Counted from the stretch's first letter, positions 1-8,369 are shown. The stretch is 42,076 nt of DNA from Vulcanimicrobiota bacterium (GCA_030041225.1 JASHOG010000083.1:1-42076); one strand, 5' to 3'. Notes: a model not told the origin generated them from the letters alone. Translations and numbers: made by a program.

Positions 1-1274
1 CCCCACGGGACGACGAACGTACCGGTCGCCTCGGGATGCCGCTTGCGAAGGACGGGAACGGCGAGCGAGACGAGCACGAACGCGACGAGCGTGCCCATGT
101 TCGTCGCCGAGCCGAGAATCCCGATGGGAAAGAACGCGCCTGCTGCGGCGATGAGAATGCCGAAGATGAGCTGAGAGAGTGCCGGCGTTCGCCATACGGG
201 ATGGAGGCGCGTAAAGGCCTCGGGGATGAGCTTGTCGCGCGACATCGCAAAGAAGATGCGCGTTTGCCCGAACATCATGACGAGGAGGACCGTCGTGAGC
301 CCCGCGATCGCGCCGAACGAAATGATGATCCCTGCCCAAGGCAGGCCGACGTAGTTCATCGCGTCGGCTACGGGCCGCGCCGTGTTGAGCTTATCGAACG
401 GGACCATGCCGTCGAGGATCGCCGCCACGACGATATAGAGAACCGTGCAGATCGCAAGGCTCGTGATGATTGCGAACGGCAGGTCTTTTTTGGGATTGCG
501 CGCCTCTTCAGCGGCGGTCGAAACGGCGTCGAAGCCGATGTACGCAAAGAAGATGAACGCCGCCCCTCCGAAGACGCCGAACCAGCCGAACGGCATGTAG
601 CCACCCGCCCCGGTCGTCGGACCTGCGGCGAGGTGATAGTTAGCGGGGTTGATATGCCAAACGCCGAGAGCGATGAAGAAGAGGACGATGAGCACTTTGA
701 TCGTGACGATGACGGCGTTGACCGCACCGGACTCCTTCGTGCCTCGTATCAGCAGAAGCGTCAGGAGCAAGATGATGCCCGCAGCCGGCAGGTTCGCGAT
801 GCCGGGCGTCATGTCCCAATGGCTGTGCTGCCATACTTGTGGGATGTTGAGGTGAAAGAGCTTTTGAAGAATGAACGTGAAGTAGCCCGACCAGCCGACG
901 CTTACCGTCGCTGCGCCGAGCGCGTACTCGAAAACCAATCCCCAACCGACGATCCACGCAAGAAACTCACCGAGCGTCGCATAGGTGTACGTGTACGCGC
1001 TGCCCGCGATAGGAATTTTGCTCGACACCTCCGCGTAGCAAAGGGCTGCAAGAACGCTCACAATGCCGGCAGCGACGAATGAAAGCGTGAGCGCCGGGCC
1101 CGCTCTCGTTGCCGATGCGACACCCGTCAATACGAAGATGCCGGTGCCGATGATCGCGCCGATGCCCATCGCCGTGAGCGACCACGGGCCCAGCGATCGT
1201 TTCAGCCCGTGGGTAGTATCAGTGCCTTCCGCGAGAATGGTCGAGAGCGGCTTTACTCGAGAGAAAAGCGACAT
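1..1274 (-). CDS. APC-family amino acid permease, C-terminus cut by window edge
   Basis: Integral inner-membrane transporter of the amino acid-polyamine-organocation superfamily, most like the bacterial cationic/branched amino acid permeases (YfnA-type). Translating the minus strand from ATG 1272-1274 gives an uninterrupted frame to base 1, about 424 codons, so the 3' end lies outside the window. Near the N-terminus the signature MGIGAIIGTGIFVLTG matches TM1 of APC transporters, whose unwound glycine-rich segment binds the substrate carboxylate. Further hydrophobic helices follow, including a conserved FFAYIGFDAVSTAAEEARNP segment typical of TM6 and the loop after it. Substrate cannot be told from sequence; amino acid/proton symport is the family rule. 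It lies downstream of a methyltransferase on the same strand, separated by a long inverted repeat. No strong Shine-Dalgarno is visible upstream of the start. Confidence 0.92.
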   Translation of the reverse strand, partial: MSLFSRVKPLSTILAEGTDTTHGLKRSLGPWSLTAMGIGAIIGTGIFVLTGVASATRAGPALTLSFVAAGIVSVLAALCYAEVSSKIPIAGSAYTYTYATLGEFLAWIVGWGLVFEYALGAATVSVGWSGYFTFILQKLFHLNIPQVWQHSHWDMTPGIANLPAAGIILLLTLLLIRGTKESGAVNAVIVTIKVLIVLFFIALGVWHINPANYHLAAGPTTGAGGYMPFGWFGVFGGAAFIFFAYIGFDAVSTAAEEARNPKKDLPFAIITSLAICTVLYIVVAAILDGMVPFDKLNTARPVADAMNYVGLPWAGIIISFGAIAGLTTVLLVMMFGQTRIFFAMSRDKLIPEAFTRLHPVWRTPALSQLIFGILIAAAGAFFPIGILGSATNMGTLVAFVLVSLAVPVLRKRHPEATGTFVVPW

Positions 1275-1317
1275 ATCGCCAGGCTATGCCCCCAACGGAG
1301 GATTCCCTTTAAGCACA

Positions 1318-1487
1318 CTCAGGATGGTGCCAACCCAATAGTACTCGTCTATGTCGGAACCGCTCGTCGCTCGCCGTCCATGGCTCGCTCCTGCTGCTCC
1401 GCCTCCTCGCTCTCGCCGTCCTAGCTCCGCTCGTCGGTCGGAGCTTCCTCCATTAGACGAGCACTATTGGGTTGGCATCATCCCGAG
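1318..1487. repeat. 170-bp imperfect palindrome with 34-bp terminal inverted arms (MITE-like)
   Basis: Left arm 1318-1351 and right arm 1454-1487 are reverse complements over 34 bp with three mismatches; the core TGCCAACCCAATAGT is perfect. The 102-bp centre is pyrimidine-rich on the plus strand. A further 12-nt inverted match (GTCTATGTCGGA) occurs at 1347-1358 and, on the minus strand, at 1502-1491. The right arm runs into the 3' end of the methyltransferase gene and supplies its last codons and TGA stop (1478-1480). In a minus-strand transcript the arms would form a long hairpin between methyltransferase and permease. It could be a miniature inverted-repeat element or an RNA processing/termination structure. 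No target-site duplication is evident. Confidence 0.75.
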
Positions 1488-2194
1488 GTTACTCCGACAT
1501 AGACATCGCGGCCGCTGAGGACGTTCGTGCCGTGATGGAGCTCGAACCCCGCTCGAAGGAACGCGTTGCAGTACTGCTCGTCACTCATCAAGAGCAGACG
1601 ATGAGTTTCCTCGAAGGTGCGCACGCCGTCGCGCATCGCTACCATATAATGGAAGTTCAAGATCGCGGTGCAGTCATCGCGACGCGAAACGTGCATGCGC
1701 GCAACCTTCATGTCGGGAAGATCGGCGAAGCGCGCGGCGACCTGCCCATCGACCCATTCACTCGGGCGTAACCACGGCTCGACGATCGCGAGGCCGCCGG
1801 GCAGAAGGTGGCGCGCGAAGTTCGCGATCGCCTGATCGTAGCGCTGGAGCGTCGGAAGATAGGCGATCGAGCCGAAGAGCGAGATGATGACGTCGAAACG
1901 CTTAGCGAGGTTGAAGCCGATCATGTCGGCTAAGTGAAACCGCACGCCCGGACACCGGTCCGAAGCGACGGCGAGCATCCCGCGGTCGATGTCGAGGCCT
2001 TCGCACGTGAAGCTCTCGCGCAGGTGCTCCAGGTGACGCCCGGTCCCGCAACCGACGTCGAGCAACGCGTGTCCGGGCGAGCGCTTATAACGCTCCACGA
2101 GCTCACGGATCACGGCGCTCTCTCGCGCGTAATCCTTGCCTGCGGCGTCGAGCAACGCGTCGTAATAGTGCGCCGACCGCGCGTACGCAATCAT
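1478..2194 (-). CDS. SAM-dependent methyltransferase, DesVI/TylM1-like
   Basis: Class I Rossmann methyltransferase of 238 aa. Motif I is LLDVGCGTGRHLEHL around residues 44-58, followed by a GLDID acidic motif II and a post-I HLADM segment. The overall pattern, with VEPW after the LLPGG strand and a C-terminal GRDVYVGV, resembles the dTDP-3-amino-3,6-dideoxyhexose N,N-dimethyltransferases (DesVI, TylM1), from recalled family sequences. In those enzymes the product is a dimethylamino sugar for macrolides. Here no other deoxysugar or polyketide genes are present, so the substrate is unknown and a generic small-molecule methyltransferase is equally possible. Start ATG 2192-2194 lies 32 bp from the start of the divergent FAD oxidoreductase. 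Its stop codon lies within the right arm of the 1318-1487 palindrome. Confidence 0.85.
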   Translation of the reverse strand: MIAYARSAHYYDALLDAAGKDYARESAVIRELVERYKRSPGHALLDVGCGTGRHLEHLRESFTCEGLDIDRGMLAVASDRCPGVRFHLADMIGFNLAKRFDVIISLFGSIAYLPTLQRYDQAIANFARHLLPGGLAIVEPWLRPSEWVDGQVAARFADLPDMKVARMHVSRRDDCTAILNFHYMVAMRDGVRTFEETHRLLLMSDEQYCNAFLRAGFELHHGTNVLSGRDVYVGVTSG

Positions 2195-2226
2195 CGCTCT
2201 TTTGGAATTGTGGCGGGGACGCTGAG

Positions 2227-3600
2227 ATGGCCTGCCACCGCGGCCGCCGAACCGCCCCGGGGATGCGCGACTTCGACGTTCTCGTCGTAGGCGGTGGTAA
2301 TGCAGGCTGTGCGGCGGCGATCGCCGCCGCTCGCCACGGCGCGAAGACGCTGCTCGTCGAGCGCTACGGCTTCCTCGGCGGGACGGCGACCGCCGCGATG
2401 GTCGGCCCCTGGATGACCTTTCACTCGGGCGCCGAGCGCATCGTCGGCGGCATCGCCCAGGAGATCGTCTCGCGCCTCGTCGCGCTTGGCGCCTCGCCCG
2501 GACATCTTCCGGATACCTCCGATTACGTCCCGACGATCACGCCCTTCGACCCGGAAGTGCACAAGGCGCTCCTGTTCGAGATGATGACCGAGGCGCGCGT
2601 GCGCCTGCTTCTCCACGCGTGGTTCACGAGCGCGCTCGTCGAGGGCGATCGCGTCGTGGGCGCCGCCTTCGACACCGTTGGCGGAAAACGTGTGCACCGC
2701 GGCCGCGTCGTGATCGACGCGACCGCCGACGCGTACGTCGCGGCCTCCGCCGGCGTACCAACGCAGAAAGGTGACGCGCGCGGCCGCGTACAGCCGGCCT
2801 CGCTCATGTTTCGGATGAGCCACGTCGACCTGGCCAAGACGGCGGCGTACGTGCGAACGCACCCCGATCAGATGCGTACGTCGTTGAAGGCGCACGAACG
2901 AACGTCACGCAGCGTCACCGCGGTTGCCGGACTGCACGAGCTCTGGTCTCGCGCACAACGAGACGGTATCGTCGATGTGCCGCGCGAGGTCGTTTCGTTC
3001 TTTGTCTCGCCGTATCCCGACGAAGTCACGGTGAACATGACGCGCGTGCTCGAGATCGATCCGCTCGACCCCGACGACCTTACTCGCGCTGAGATCGAGG
3101 CGCGCCGCCAAGTGATGCAGATCGCGACGTTCTTTCGCGAGCGCGTTCCCGGTTTCGAGAACGCTCGCATCGCGGCAACGGGCACGCAGATCGGGATTCG
3201 TGAATCGCGCCGCATTGTCGGACGATACACCCTCACGCGCGAGGACGTGCTCGAAGCGCGGCATTTCGAGGACGCCGTTGCCCGCAGCGCGTATCCGATC
3301 GATATTCACAATCCCTCCGGGAAGGGCACGACGACGCAGCGGCTCGCACCCGGCGCGAGTTATGAGATTCCGTATCGTTGCTTGGTTCCGGCGAGCTGCG
3401 AAGGTCTGCTCGTCGCCGGACGATGCATCTCGACGACGCACGAGGCGCTCGCCTCGACGCGCCTGACGCCCACGGTGATGACGCTCGGCCAGGCGGCAGG
3501 AACAGCGGCAGCGATCGCCTGCGAGCACGATCTGTTGCCGAGCGAGATTGACGTGCGCGAACTGCGCGCCGCGCTCGTGCGAGACGGTGTGGTCGTATGA
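2227..3600 (+). CDS. FAD-dependent oxidoreductase (FAD_oxidored family)
   Basis: 457 aa flavoprotein. The dinucleotide-binding motif VVGGGNAGCAAAIAAARHG lies just after the N-terminus, followed by LLVERYGFLGGTAT, where the Glu binds the FAD ribose and the GG-T-T segment is typical of the PF12831 family. Near the C-terminus, LVAGRCISTTHEALASTRLTPTVMTLGQAAGTAAAIA is the second FAD-contacting region. ATG 2227 has a weak GGGGA at 7-8 nt; an internal ATG at 2263 begins nearer the conserved region and may be the true start. The stop overlaps the next gene (ATGA), and the gene is first in a cassette with a sugar kinase and NanE. An amino-sugar or sugar-linked substrate is therefore an inference; the family itself has few characterised members. 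Confidence 0.88.
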   Translation: MACHRGRRTAPGMRDFDVLVVGGGNAGCAAAIAAARHGAKTLLVERYGFLGGTATAAMVGPWMTFHSGAERIVGGIAQEIVSRLVALGASPGHLPDTSDYVPTITPFDPEVHKALLFEMMTEARVRLLLHAWFTSALVEGDRVVGAAFDTVGGKRVHRGRVVIDATADAYVAASAGVPTQKGDARGRVQPASLMFRMSHVDLAKTAAYVRTHPDQMRTSLKAHERTSRSVTAVAGLHELWSRAQRDGIVDVPREVVSFFVSPYPDEVTVNMTRVLEIDPLDPDDLTRAEIEARRQVMQIATFFRERVPGFENARIAATGTQIGIRESRRIVGRYTLTREDVLEARHFEDAVARSAYPIDIHNPSGKGTTTQRLAPGASYEIPYRCLVPASCEGLLVAGRCISTTHEALASTRLTPTVMTLGQAAGTAAAIACEHDLLPSEIDVRELRAALVRDGVVV

Positions 3601-3887
3601 GTGTCATGCAGGCCGTACGGCAGCACGGGCTGCGCGTCGAGGTCGCCGACCTCGGTACGTGGGGCGCGAGCGCACTCCACGCGGAGTACGATCCACGCGC
3701 ACGAACCATTCGCGTCAACGTGCATTCCCTGCGCGCGCTGTTCGGCGCGAAGCGGCGCCGCTTCTTCGTCGAAGCGGTCGCTCACGAGCTCTACCATCAT
3801 TTAGAGCGTGTCGGCGTCGTCGCGCATCTGCCCTCGTACGCCGAGCGCGAGCGCGCCGCACGAGCCTTCGCACGGCGTGCGTCATGA
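3597..3887 (+). CDS. Small HExxH-motif protein of unknown function
   Basis: 96 aa, not recognised as a named family. The visible landmark is AHELYHHLE, giving H63-E64-L-Y-H67 (HExxH), the zinc-binding and catalytic motif of gluzincin/ImmA-like peptidases, flanked by a short N-terminal beta-like region (LRVEVADL, TIRVNV). The chain is far shorter than usual metallopeptidases and no third zinc ligand is obvious, although E70 and H68 are nearby. No signal peptide or membrane segment. The ATG overlaps the oxidoreductase stop by 4 bp and its own stop overlaps the kinase start, so it is translated as part of the cassette. It may be a minimal peptidase, a metal-binding accessory to the oxidoreductase, or a coincidence of motif. 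Confidence 0.75.
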   Translation: MSVMQAVRQHGLRVEVADLGTWGASALHAEYDPRARTIRVNVHSLRALFGAKRRRFFVEAVAHELYHHLERVGVVAHLPSYAERERAARAFARRAS

Positions 3888-4813
3888 GGTACGTTGCGGG
3901 AATTGACGGCGGGCAGAGCGGGACGCAGGCCGCAATCGCCGATGAAACCGGACGCATCATCGGGCGCGGCAGTGCCGGCCCGGCCGATGAGATCGCACAG
4001 GACGCGACGTCGACGCGGTTGCACGATGCGCTGAACGGCGCACTCGAAGAGGCTCGCAAGAATGCGAAGTTGGATGAAGCGACGACGTTCGATGCGATCG
4101 TCGCCGGTGTGAGCGGCTACGAAGGCCGCCTCTGGGGCGTACCTCCTTCGCTGCCGGCGCGAACGTTCAGGATCGTGCACGATCCCACCGTTGCGCATGC
4201 CGGCGCATTTGCGGGAGGAAGCGGTGTCATCGTGATTGCCGGTACCGGATCGGCTGCGTACGTCGTCGATGACGGCGGCGCGACGGGGTTGCACGGCGGA
4301 TTCGGCTACCTTTTCGGTGACGAGGGAAGCGCCTTTTGGATCGTCCGAACGGCTCTCGCCGCTGCGGCGCTGCGCGACGACAACTGCGCGATCGCGCAGG
4401 CCGCGCTCGCACGCTTCGGTCAGAGCTCGATGCGCGAGATCTTTGCCGCGTTCTACCACGGCACGATCACGCGCGAACGCCTTGCATCGTTTGCGCGCGA
4501 GGTCATCGACGTCGCACAACGCGGCGGAGGGACCGACCCGTGCGCGCGCGAGACGGTCGCTGCGGCGCACGAGCACCTTGCCGAGCTTGCCGCGTGGGCG
4601 ACACGCAGGCCGTGGCATTGGACATCGCATCCGCGCGCGGCGTTCGTCGGCGGTCTCATGCACGACGCCGGCTTCAAGAGCGACGTCTATCGAGCGACAC
4701 GGGCCAAGGAGCCGGACATCGAAATCGTCGAGCCCGCCTATCCGCCCGTGCACGGTGCAGTTCTCATGGCATTGCGTGAGGCAGGCATGTCACACGCGAC
4801 GTTGACACCGTGA
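3884..4813 (+). CDS. BadF/BadG/BcrA-family kinase (N-acetylglucosamine kinase-like)
   Basis: 309 aa ASKHA-fold ATPase. The phosphate-1 loop is seen in VAGIDGGQSGTQAAIAD (residues about 4-20), and the phosphate-2 motif in VIVIAGTGSAAYVV, followed by the GGFGYLFGDEGSAFWI segment characteristic of eukaryotic-type N-acetylglucosamine/glucosamine kinases and their bacterial relatives. No CxxC cluster of the benzoyl-CoA reductase activators is present, so a sugar kinase is the better call. Start ATG 3884 is chosen because it overlaps the previous stop as ATGA and begins right before the conserved strand. The stop overlaps the GTG of nanE by 4 bp. Together with NanE it suggests phosphorylation of ManNAc or GlcNAc as the entry step of amino-sugar use. 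Confidence 0.85.
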   Translation: MRYVAGIDGGQSGTQAAIADETGRIIGRGSAGPADEIAQDATSTRLHDALNGALEEARKNAKLDEATTFDAIVAGVSGYEGRLWGVPPSLPARTFRIVHDPTVAHAGAFAGGSGVIVIAGTGSAAYVVDDGGATGLHGGFGYLFGDEGSAFWIVRTALAAAALRDDNCAIAQAALARFGQSSMREIFAAFYHGTITRERLASFAREVIDVAQRGGGTDPCARETVAAAHEHLAELAAWATRRPWHWTSHPRAAFVGGLMHDAGFKSDVYRATRAKEPDIEIVEPAYPPVHGAVLMALREAGMSHATLTP

Positions 4814-5535
4814 GCGTTCCGGCGTCGCTGCACGGAAAGCTCGTTGTCTCCGTGCAAGTTCCACGAGGGTCCGCACACGACGCTCCCGCGGCCATTGCCG
4901 AGATGTGCGCCGCTGCGATCGACGCCGGCGCGGCAGGAGTACGCGTCGAGTCGAGCGCGCATTTGAAGGCCGTACGCGCCCGGATCGACGCGCCGATCAT
5001 CGGCATCATCAAGCGCGAGTATGTGGGCTATGAGCCGTACATCACGCCGACGCTCGCGGACGTTCGCGAGGTGCTCTCGACGGGTGTCGAGATCGTGGCC
5101 TTCGACGCTACGCGGCGAACGCGTCCCGACGCAAGCACGACGGAAGCGTTTGTCGCCCGGATTTGGGGTGCCGGCGCGCTCGCGATGGCCGACTGTGCGC
5201 TCGCCGAGGATGGCCGGTACGCCCGCGAGGACGGCGTCGACATCCTCGCAACGACGCTCTGCGGCTACACCGAGCGAACGCGAGGAATCCGGCTGCCGTC
5301 GTACCAACTCGTGCGCGAGCTTACGACCTTTGGCGCATTTACCATCTGCGAGGGCGGCATAGTAACGCCCGAGGACGGCAGAGCGGCGCTCGCCGCTGGA
5401 GCGGATGCGATCGTTGTCGGAACAGCGATCACGGGCTCGCTACCCGAACGCAAGCCCGAGCGCATCGTGGCGGAGCGCACTCGCGCTTTCGTTGCGGCGC
5501 TCCACGCTTCCGGCGCAGGGTCGGCGAGCATCTAA
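4810..5535 (+). CDS. nanE: N-acylglucosamine-6-phosphate 2-epimerase (putative)
   Basis: 241 aa TIM-barrel protein of the NanE family, which converts N-acetylmannosamine-6-P to N-acetylglucosamine-6-P. Family landmarks are PIIGIIKREY with candidate catalytic Lys68, VEIVAFDATRR on the next strand, LATTLCGYTERTRG, and FTICEGGIVTPEDG with candidate acid Glu181, followed by the phosphate-binding GADAIVVGTAITGS near the C-terminus. The GTG start shares bases with the kinase TGA, indicating coupling. It closes the oxidoreductase-HExxH-kinase cassette. No nagA, nagB or nanA is present in the window, so downstream steps must be encoded elsewhere. coxB starts 16 bp later, so transcription may read through into the oxidase operon. 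Confidence 0.92.
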   Translation: MSVPASLHGKLVVSVQVPRGSAHDAPAAIAEMCAAAIDAGAAGVRVESSAHLKAVRARIDAPIIGIIKREYVGYEPYITPTLADVREVLSTGVEIVAFDATRRTRPDASTTEAFVARIWGAGALAMADCALAEDGRYAREDGVDILATTLCGYTERTRGIRLPSYQLVRELTTFGAFTICEGGIVTPEDGRAALAAGADAIVVGTAITGSLPERKPERIVAERTRAFVAALHASGAGSASI

Positions 5536-5551
5536 GCGAAGGCGTCGCTAC

Positions 5552-6634
5552 GTGAGCAAGCACCGCGGCTTTACGATCGTCACCGTCGTCCTCGCGCTGC
5601 TCTCGATCGCGGAGATACTGTACTTCTGGTTGATGCCGACGGTTGAGCCCTGGCTCCCACCAGAAGGCGGGCATCCCGGTGACCAGGTTGATTGGCTCTT
5701 TCGCTTCATGGCGTCTGCCGCCGCGCTGCTCTACACGTTCGTCGTCGGCTACGTCATCTATTTCGCGATCGCGTTTCGTCGGCGACGCGGTGACTCGCCC
5801 GATGCGCTCGGCCCGAACATCCACGACAATCCCAAACTCGAAGCGGCGTGGACTATCGTGCCGACGCTCTTTGTCGTGCTGCTCTCCGTCTTGAGTATCA
5901 AGATATGGTACGTTCTGCAAGTGCAGCCGGCAAACGGCCTGGTGGTAGAGTCGATCGGCAGACAGTGGTACTTCACCTTTCGCTACCCCGACGTCAACGG
6001 TGAGGTCACGAGTGAGATGCACCTGCCGGTCAACGTCCCGGTGACGCTCAACGTGACGTCGGCGGACGTCATCCACTCGTTCTGGGTCCCGGATATGCGC
6101 CTCAAAGCCGACATGATTCCCGGCATGATCAATACGATACGCTTCACCCCGACGCGAATCGGTCGTTATAAAATCATCTGCACCGAGTTCTGCGGGACGG
6201 GGCATTCGACGATGGACAAACAGGTGATGGTCGTCGAGCCCGTCGCGCAATACGAAGTCTGGTACCGCGGCTGGCAGGTTCACAACGCGCAGGTGAGCAA
6301 TGCGATTCCGACCGTCTCATCGGGCGCAATCAGCCTTACCGGCGGCAGCGCGAGCGCCGGTCAGGCGCTCTTCGCGCAGAAATGTACGGCCTGCCACGCG
6401 TTAGGGCCGTTCAGCCAGCGCATAGTCGGCCCCGGCTTGCTCGGAGTTCTGCACGACCCGACGCACCCCAACCTCGTCGACGGCGATCCCGCGACGCCGC
6501 CAAATGTCGCAAAGATTCTGCAGAACGGCTACACCGGCAGCTTCGGGCACATGCCGGACGAGGCGGAGAACGGCCTTTCCAGTAAGGATATCGCGAATCT
6601 CGTCGCATACTTGAATACCTTGAAGGTAAAGTGA
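5552..6634 (+). CDS. coxB: Cytochrome c oxidase subunit II with fused cytochrome c domain
   Basis: 360 aa. Two N-terminal membrane helices (about residues 7-28 and 55-82) anchor a periplasmic cupredoxin domain. The CuA ligands are visible: H175 in DVIHSFWVP, C210-x-E212-x-C214 in CTEFCGTGH, H218 and M221. The electron-entry tryptophan sits in QWYFTFRYP. After a linker rich in Gly/Ser a C-terminal class I cytochrome c domain carries CTACH (C278, C281, H282) and a probable axial Met at 334 (GHMPDE). Fusion of this type is found in caa3 oxidases, which take electrons directly from cytochrome c or a quinol:acceptor complex. GTG 5552 is chosen since it precedes the first helix; the open frame extends further upstream inside nanE. 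First gene of coxB-coxA-coxC. Confidence 0.96.
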   Translation: MSKHRGFTIVTVVLALLSIAEILYFWLMPTVEPWLPPEGGHPGDQVDWLFRFMASAAALLYTFVVGYVIYFAIAFRRRRGDSPDALGPNIHDNPKLEAAWTIVPTLFVVLLSVLSIKIWYVLQVQPANGLVVESIGRQWYFTFRYPDVNGEVTSEMHLPVNVPVTLNVTSADVIHSFWVPDMRLKADMIPGMINTIRFTPTRIGRYKIICTEFCGTGHSTMDKQVMVVEPVAQYEVWYRGWQVHNAQVSNAIPTVSSGAISLTGGSASAGQALFAQKCTACHALGPFSQRIVGPGLLGVLHDPTHPNLVDGDPATPPNVAKILQNGYTGSFGHMPDEAENGLSSKDIANLVAYLNTLKVK

Positions 6635-6648
6635 GCTAAGGCGCAATC

Positions 6649-8316
6649 ATGTCAGTCATCGCAGAGCACGGCGGACTTGCCGAACACATTCACCCGGAGC
6701 CGCAAGGCTTCATCCGGAAGTACATTTTCTCTCTCGATCACAAGATCATCGGGATTCAGTACATCATTACGGCGTTCGTCTTCTTCGTGCTCGCCGGCTG
6801 CCTCGCCGAGATCATTCGCATCCAGCTCATGCATGCGAACGGTGGTTTCATCACACCGGACACGTACGACGAGGTCTACTCGATCCACGGCTCCGCAATG
6901 GTGTGGCTCGTCATCATTCCGATGCTCACCGGCGGCTTCGGCAATCTCGTGATGCCGGTGCAGATCGGTGCGCGCGACGTCGCCTTCCCGTGGCTGAACA
7001 TGATCAGCTTCTGGATATTTCCGGTCTCCGGCTTGATGCTCTTCTCATCGTTTCTCATGGGCGCCCCGGTCGCCGGGTGGACCGAGTATCCGCCGATGTC
7101 GTTACAAGGTGCCGCGGGAACCTCGATGTGGTGCGCGGCGATCTTCCTGGTCGGCGTCAGCTCGACACTGACCGGCATAAACTTCCTCGTGACGATGCTG
7201 AAGATGCGCGCGCCCGGGATGACCTACACGCGAATGCCGCTTTTCTGCTGGGGACAGTTCGCGACGGCGCCGCTGCTCATGATCGCCACGACCGCGCTCG
7301 CAGCCGCGCTTGCCGCGCTCTTCATGGAGCGGCAGTTCGGCGTGCCGTTCTACGACCCGACGAAGGGCGGCTCGCCGGTGCTCTGGCAGCACATGTTTTG
7401 GTTCTACTCGCACCCGGCCGTCTACATTATGATCCTGCCCGCGTTCGGGATCATGTCCGAGGTCATTTCGGTGTTCTCTCGCAAACCGATCTTCGGATAT
7501 CGCTTGATCGCGTTCTCGTCGGCTGCGATCGCACTCGCCGGCTTCATGGTATGGGCGCACCACATGTTTACCTCGGGCATCGCGCCCTACATGCAGCTTC
7601 CGTTCATGGTGATCACGTTCATCATCGCGGTCCCGACCGGGGTCAAGATCTTCTCGTGGATCGCGACGTTGTGGGAAGGGAAGATCCACCTGACGAGCTC
7701 GATGCTCTTCGCGCTCGGCTTCCTCGTGCTCTTCACCTTCGGCGGCATCAGCGGCGTCTTCTTGGCGGCGATTCCGTTCGATCTCCACGTGCACGGCACG
7801 TACTTCATTCCGGCGCACCTTCACTTCGTGCTCGTCGGCGGAAGCCTCATGGGAATCTTCTCGGGCATCTACTACTGGTTCCCGAAGATGACCGGCCGCT
7901 ACATGAGCGAGTTTTGGGGCCGCGTGCACTTCGTGCTCTTCATGATCGGTTTCCTCGGAACGTTTCTCCCGATGCACTGGCTCGGCGCCGAGGGCATGCC
8001 GCGCCGCGTTGCGACCTACGACCCACAATTCCAAGGCGTCAACCAGTTCGAGTCGATCTTCTCGTTCATCATGACGCTTGCGATTTTGATCTTCTTTATC
8101 AATGCGCTCTACTCGATTCGCAACGGGAAGAAGGCCGGGCACAATCCGTGGGGTGCGCGTACGCTCGAGTGGCAGATTCCGTCGCCGATGCCCTACTACA
8201 ACTTCAAGCACATCCCGAGCGTCTTCGGATTGCCGTATGATTTCACTGAGCCGCTTCCGTACGCCCATCTCGAAGAGGAGCTGACCGACTCACCGGTGCC
8301 CGTGGGGAGTCACTGA
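6649..8316 (+). CDS. coxA: Cytochrome c oxidase subunit I, A2-type
   Basis: 555 aa catalytic subunit with about 12 membrane helices. Ligands are all visible: low-spin heme a H80 and H392, CuB H255, H304 and H305, cross-linked Tyr259, and high-spin heme a3 H390 in YFIPAHLHF. The D-channel entrance aspartate is present in IGARDVAFPW (D110). Helix VI reads WFYSHPAVYI rather than GHPEVY, i.e. the glutamate of A1-type oxidases is absent and the YSHP motif of A2-type (Thermus caa3-like) enzymes is present. It reduces O2 to water while pumping protons across the inner membrane. Start ATG 6649 lies 14 bp after coxB. Confidence 0.98.
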   Translation: MSVIAEHGGLAEHIHPEPQGFIRKYIFSLDHKIIGIQYIITAFVFFVLAGCLAEIIRIQLMHANGGFITPDTYDEVYSIHGSAMVWLVIIPMLTGGFGNLVMPVQIGARDVAFPWLNMISFWIFPVSGLMLFSSFLMGAPVAGWTEYPPMSLQGAAGTSMWCAAIFLVGVSSTLTGINFLVTMLKMRAPGMTYTRMPLFCWGQFATAPLLMIATTALAAALAALFMERQFGVPFYDPTKGGSPVLWQHMFWFYSHPAVYIMILPAFGIMSEVISVFSRKPIFGYRLIAFSSAAIALAGFMVWAHHMFTSGIAPYMQLPFMVITFIIAVPTGVKIFSWIATLWEGKIHLTSSMLFALGFLVLFTFGGISGVFLAAIPFDLHVHGTYFIPAHLHFVLVGGSLMGIFSGIYYWFPKMTGRYMSEFWGRVHFVLFMIGFLGTFLPMHWLGAEGMPRRVATYDPQFQGVNQFESIFSFIMTLAILIFFINALYSIRNGKKAGHNPWGARTLEWQIPSPMPYYNFKHIPSVFGLPYDFTEPLPYAHLEEELTDSPVPVGSH

Positions 8317-8369
8317 CGTTGGAAAGGCGTCGAGTTGCCGATGTGCATAGTGTCGTAGGGGAAAGATAA

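Noticed and set aside
36-1082. Long plus-strand open frame at the left edge
   Set aside because: Highly charged, low-complexity translation antisense to the clear APC permease frame on the minus strand; a GC-rich shadow.
2191-2895. Minus-strand frame antisense to the FAD oxidoreductase
   Set aside because: Compositionally biased shadow; the plus-strand frame has a perfect FAD-binding motif.
6903-8240. 445-aa plus-strand frame within coxA
   Set aside because: Out-of-frame Arg/His-rich shadow of coxA with no family resemblance; all CoxA ligands lie in the other frame.
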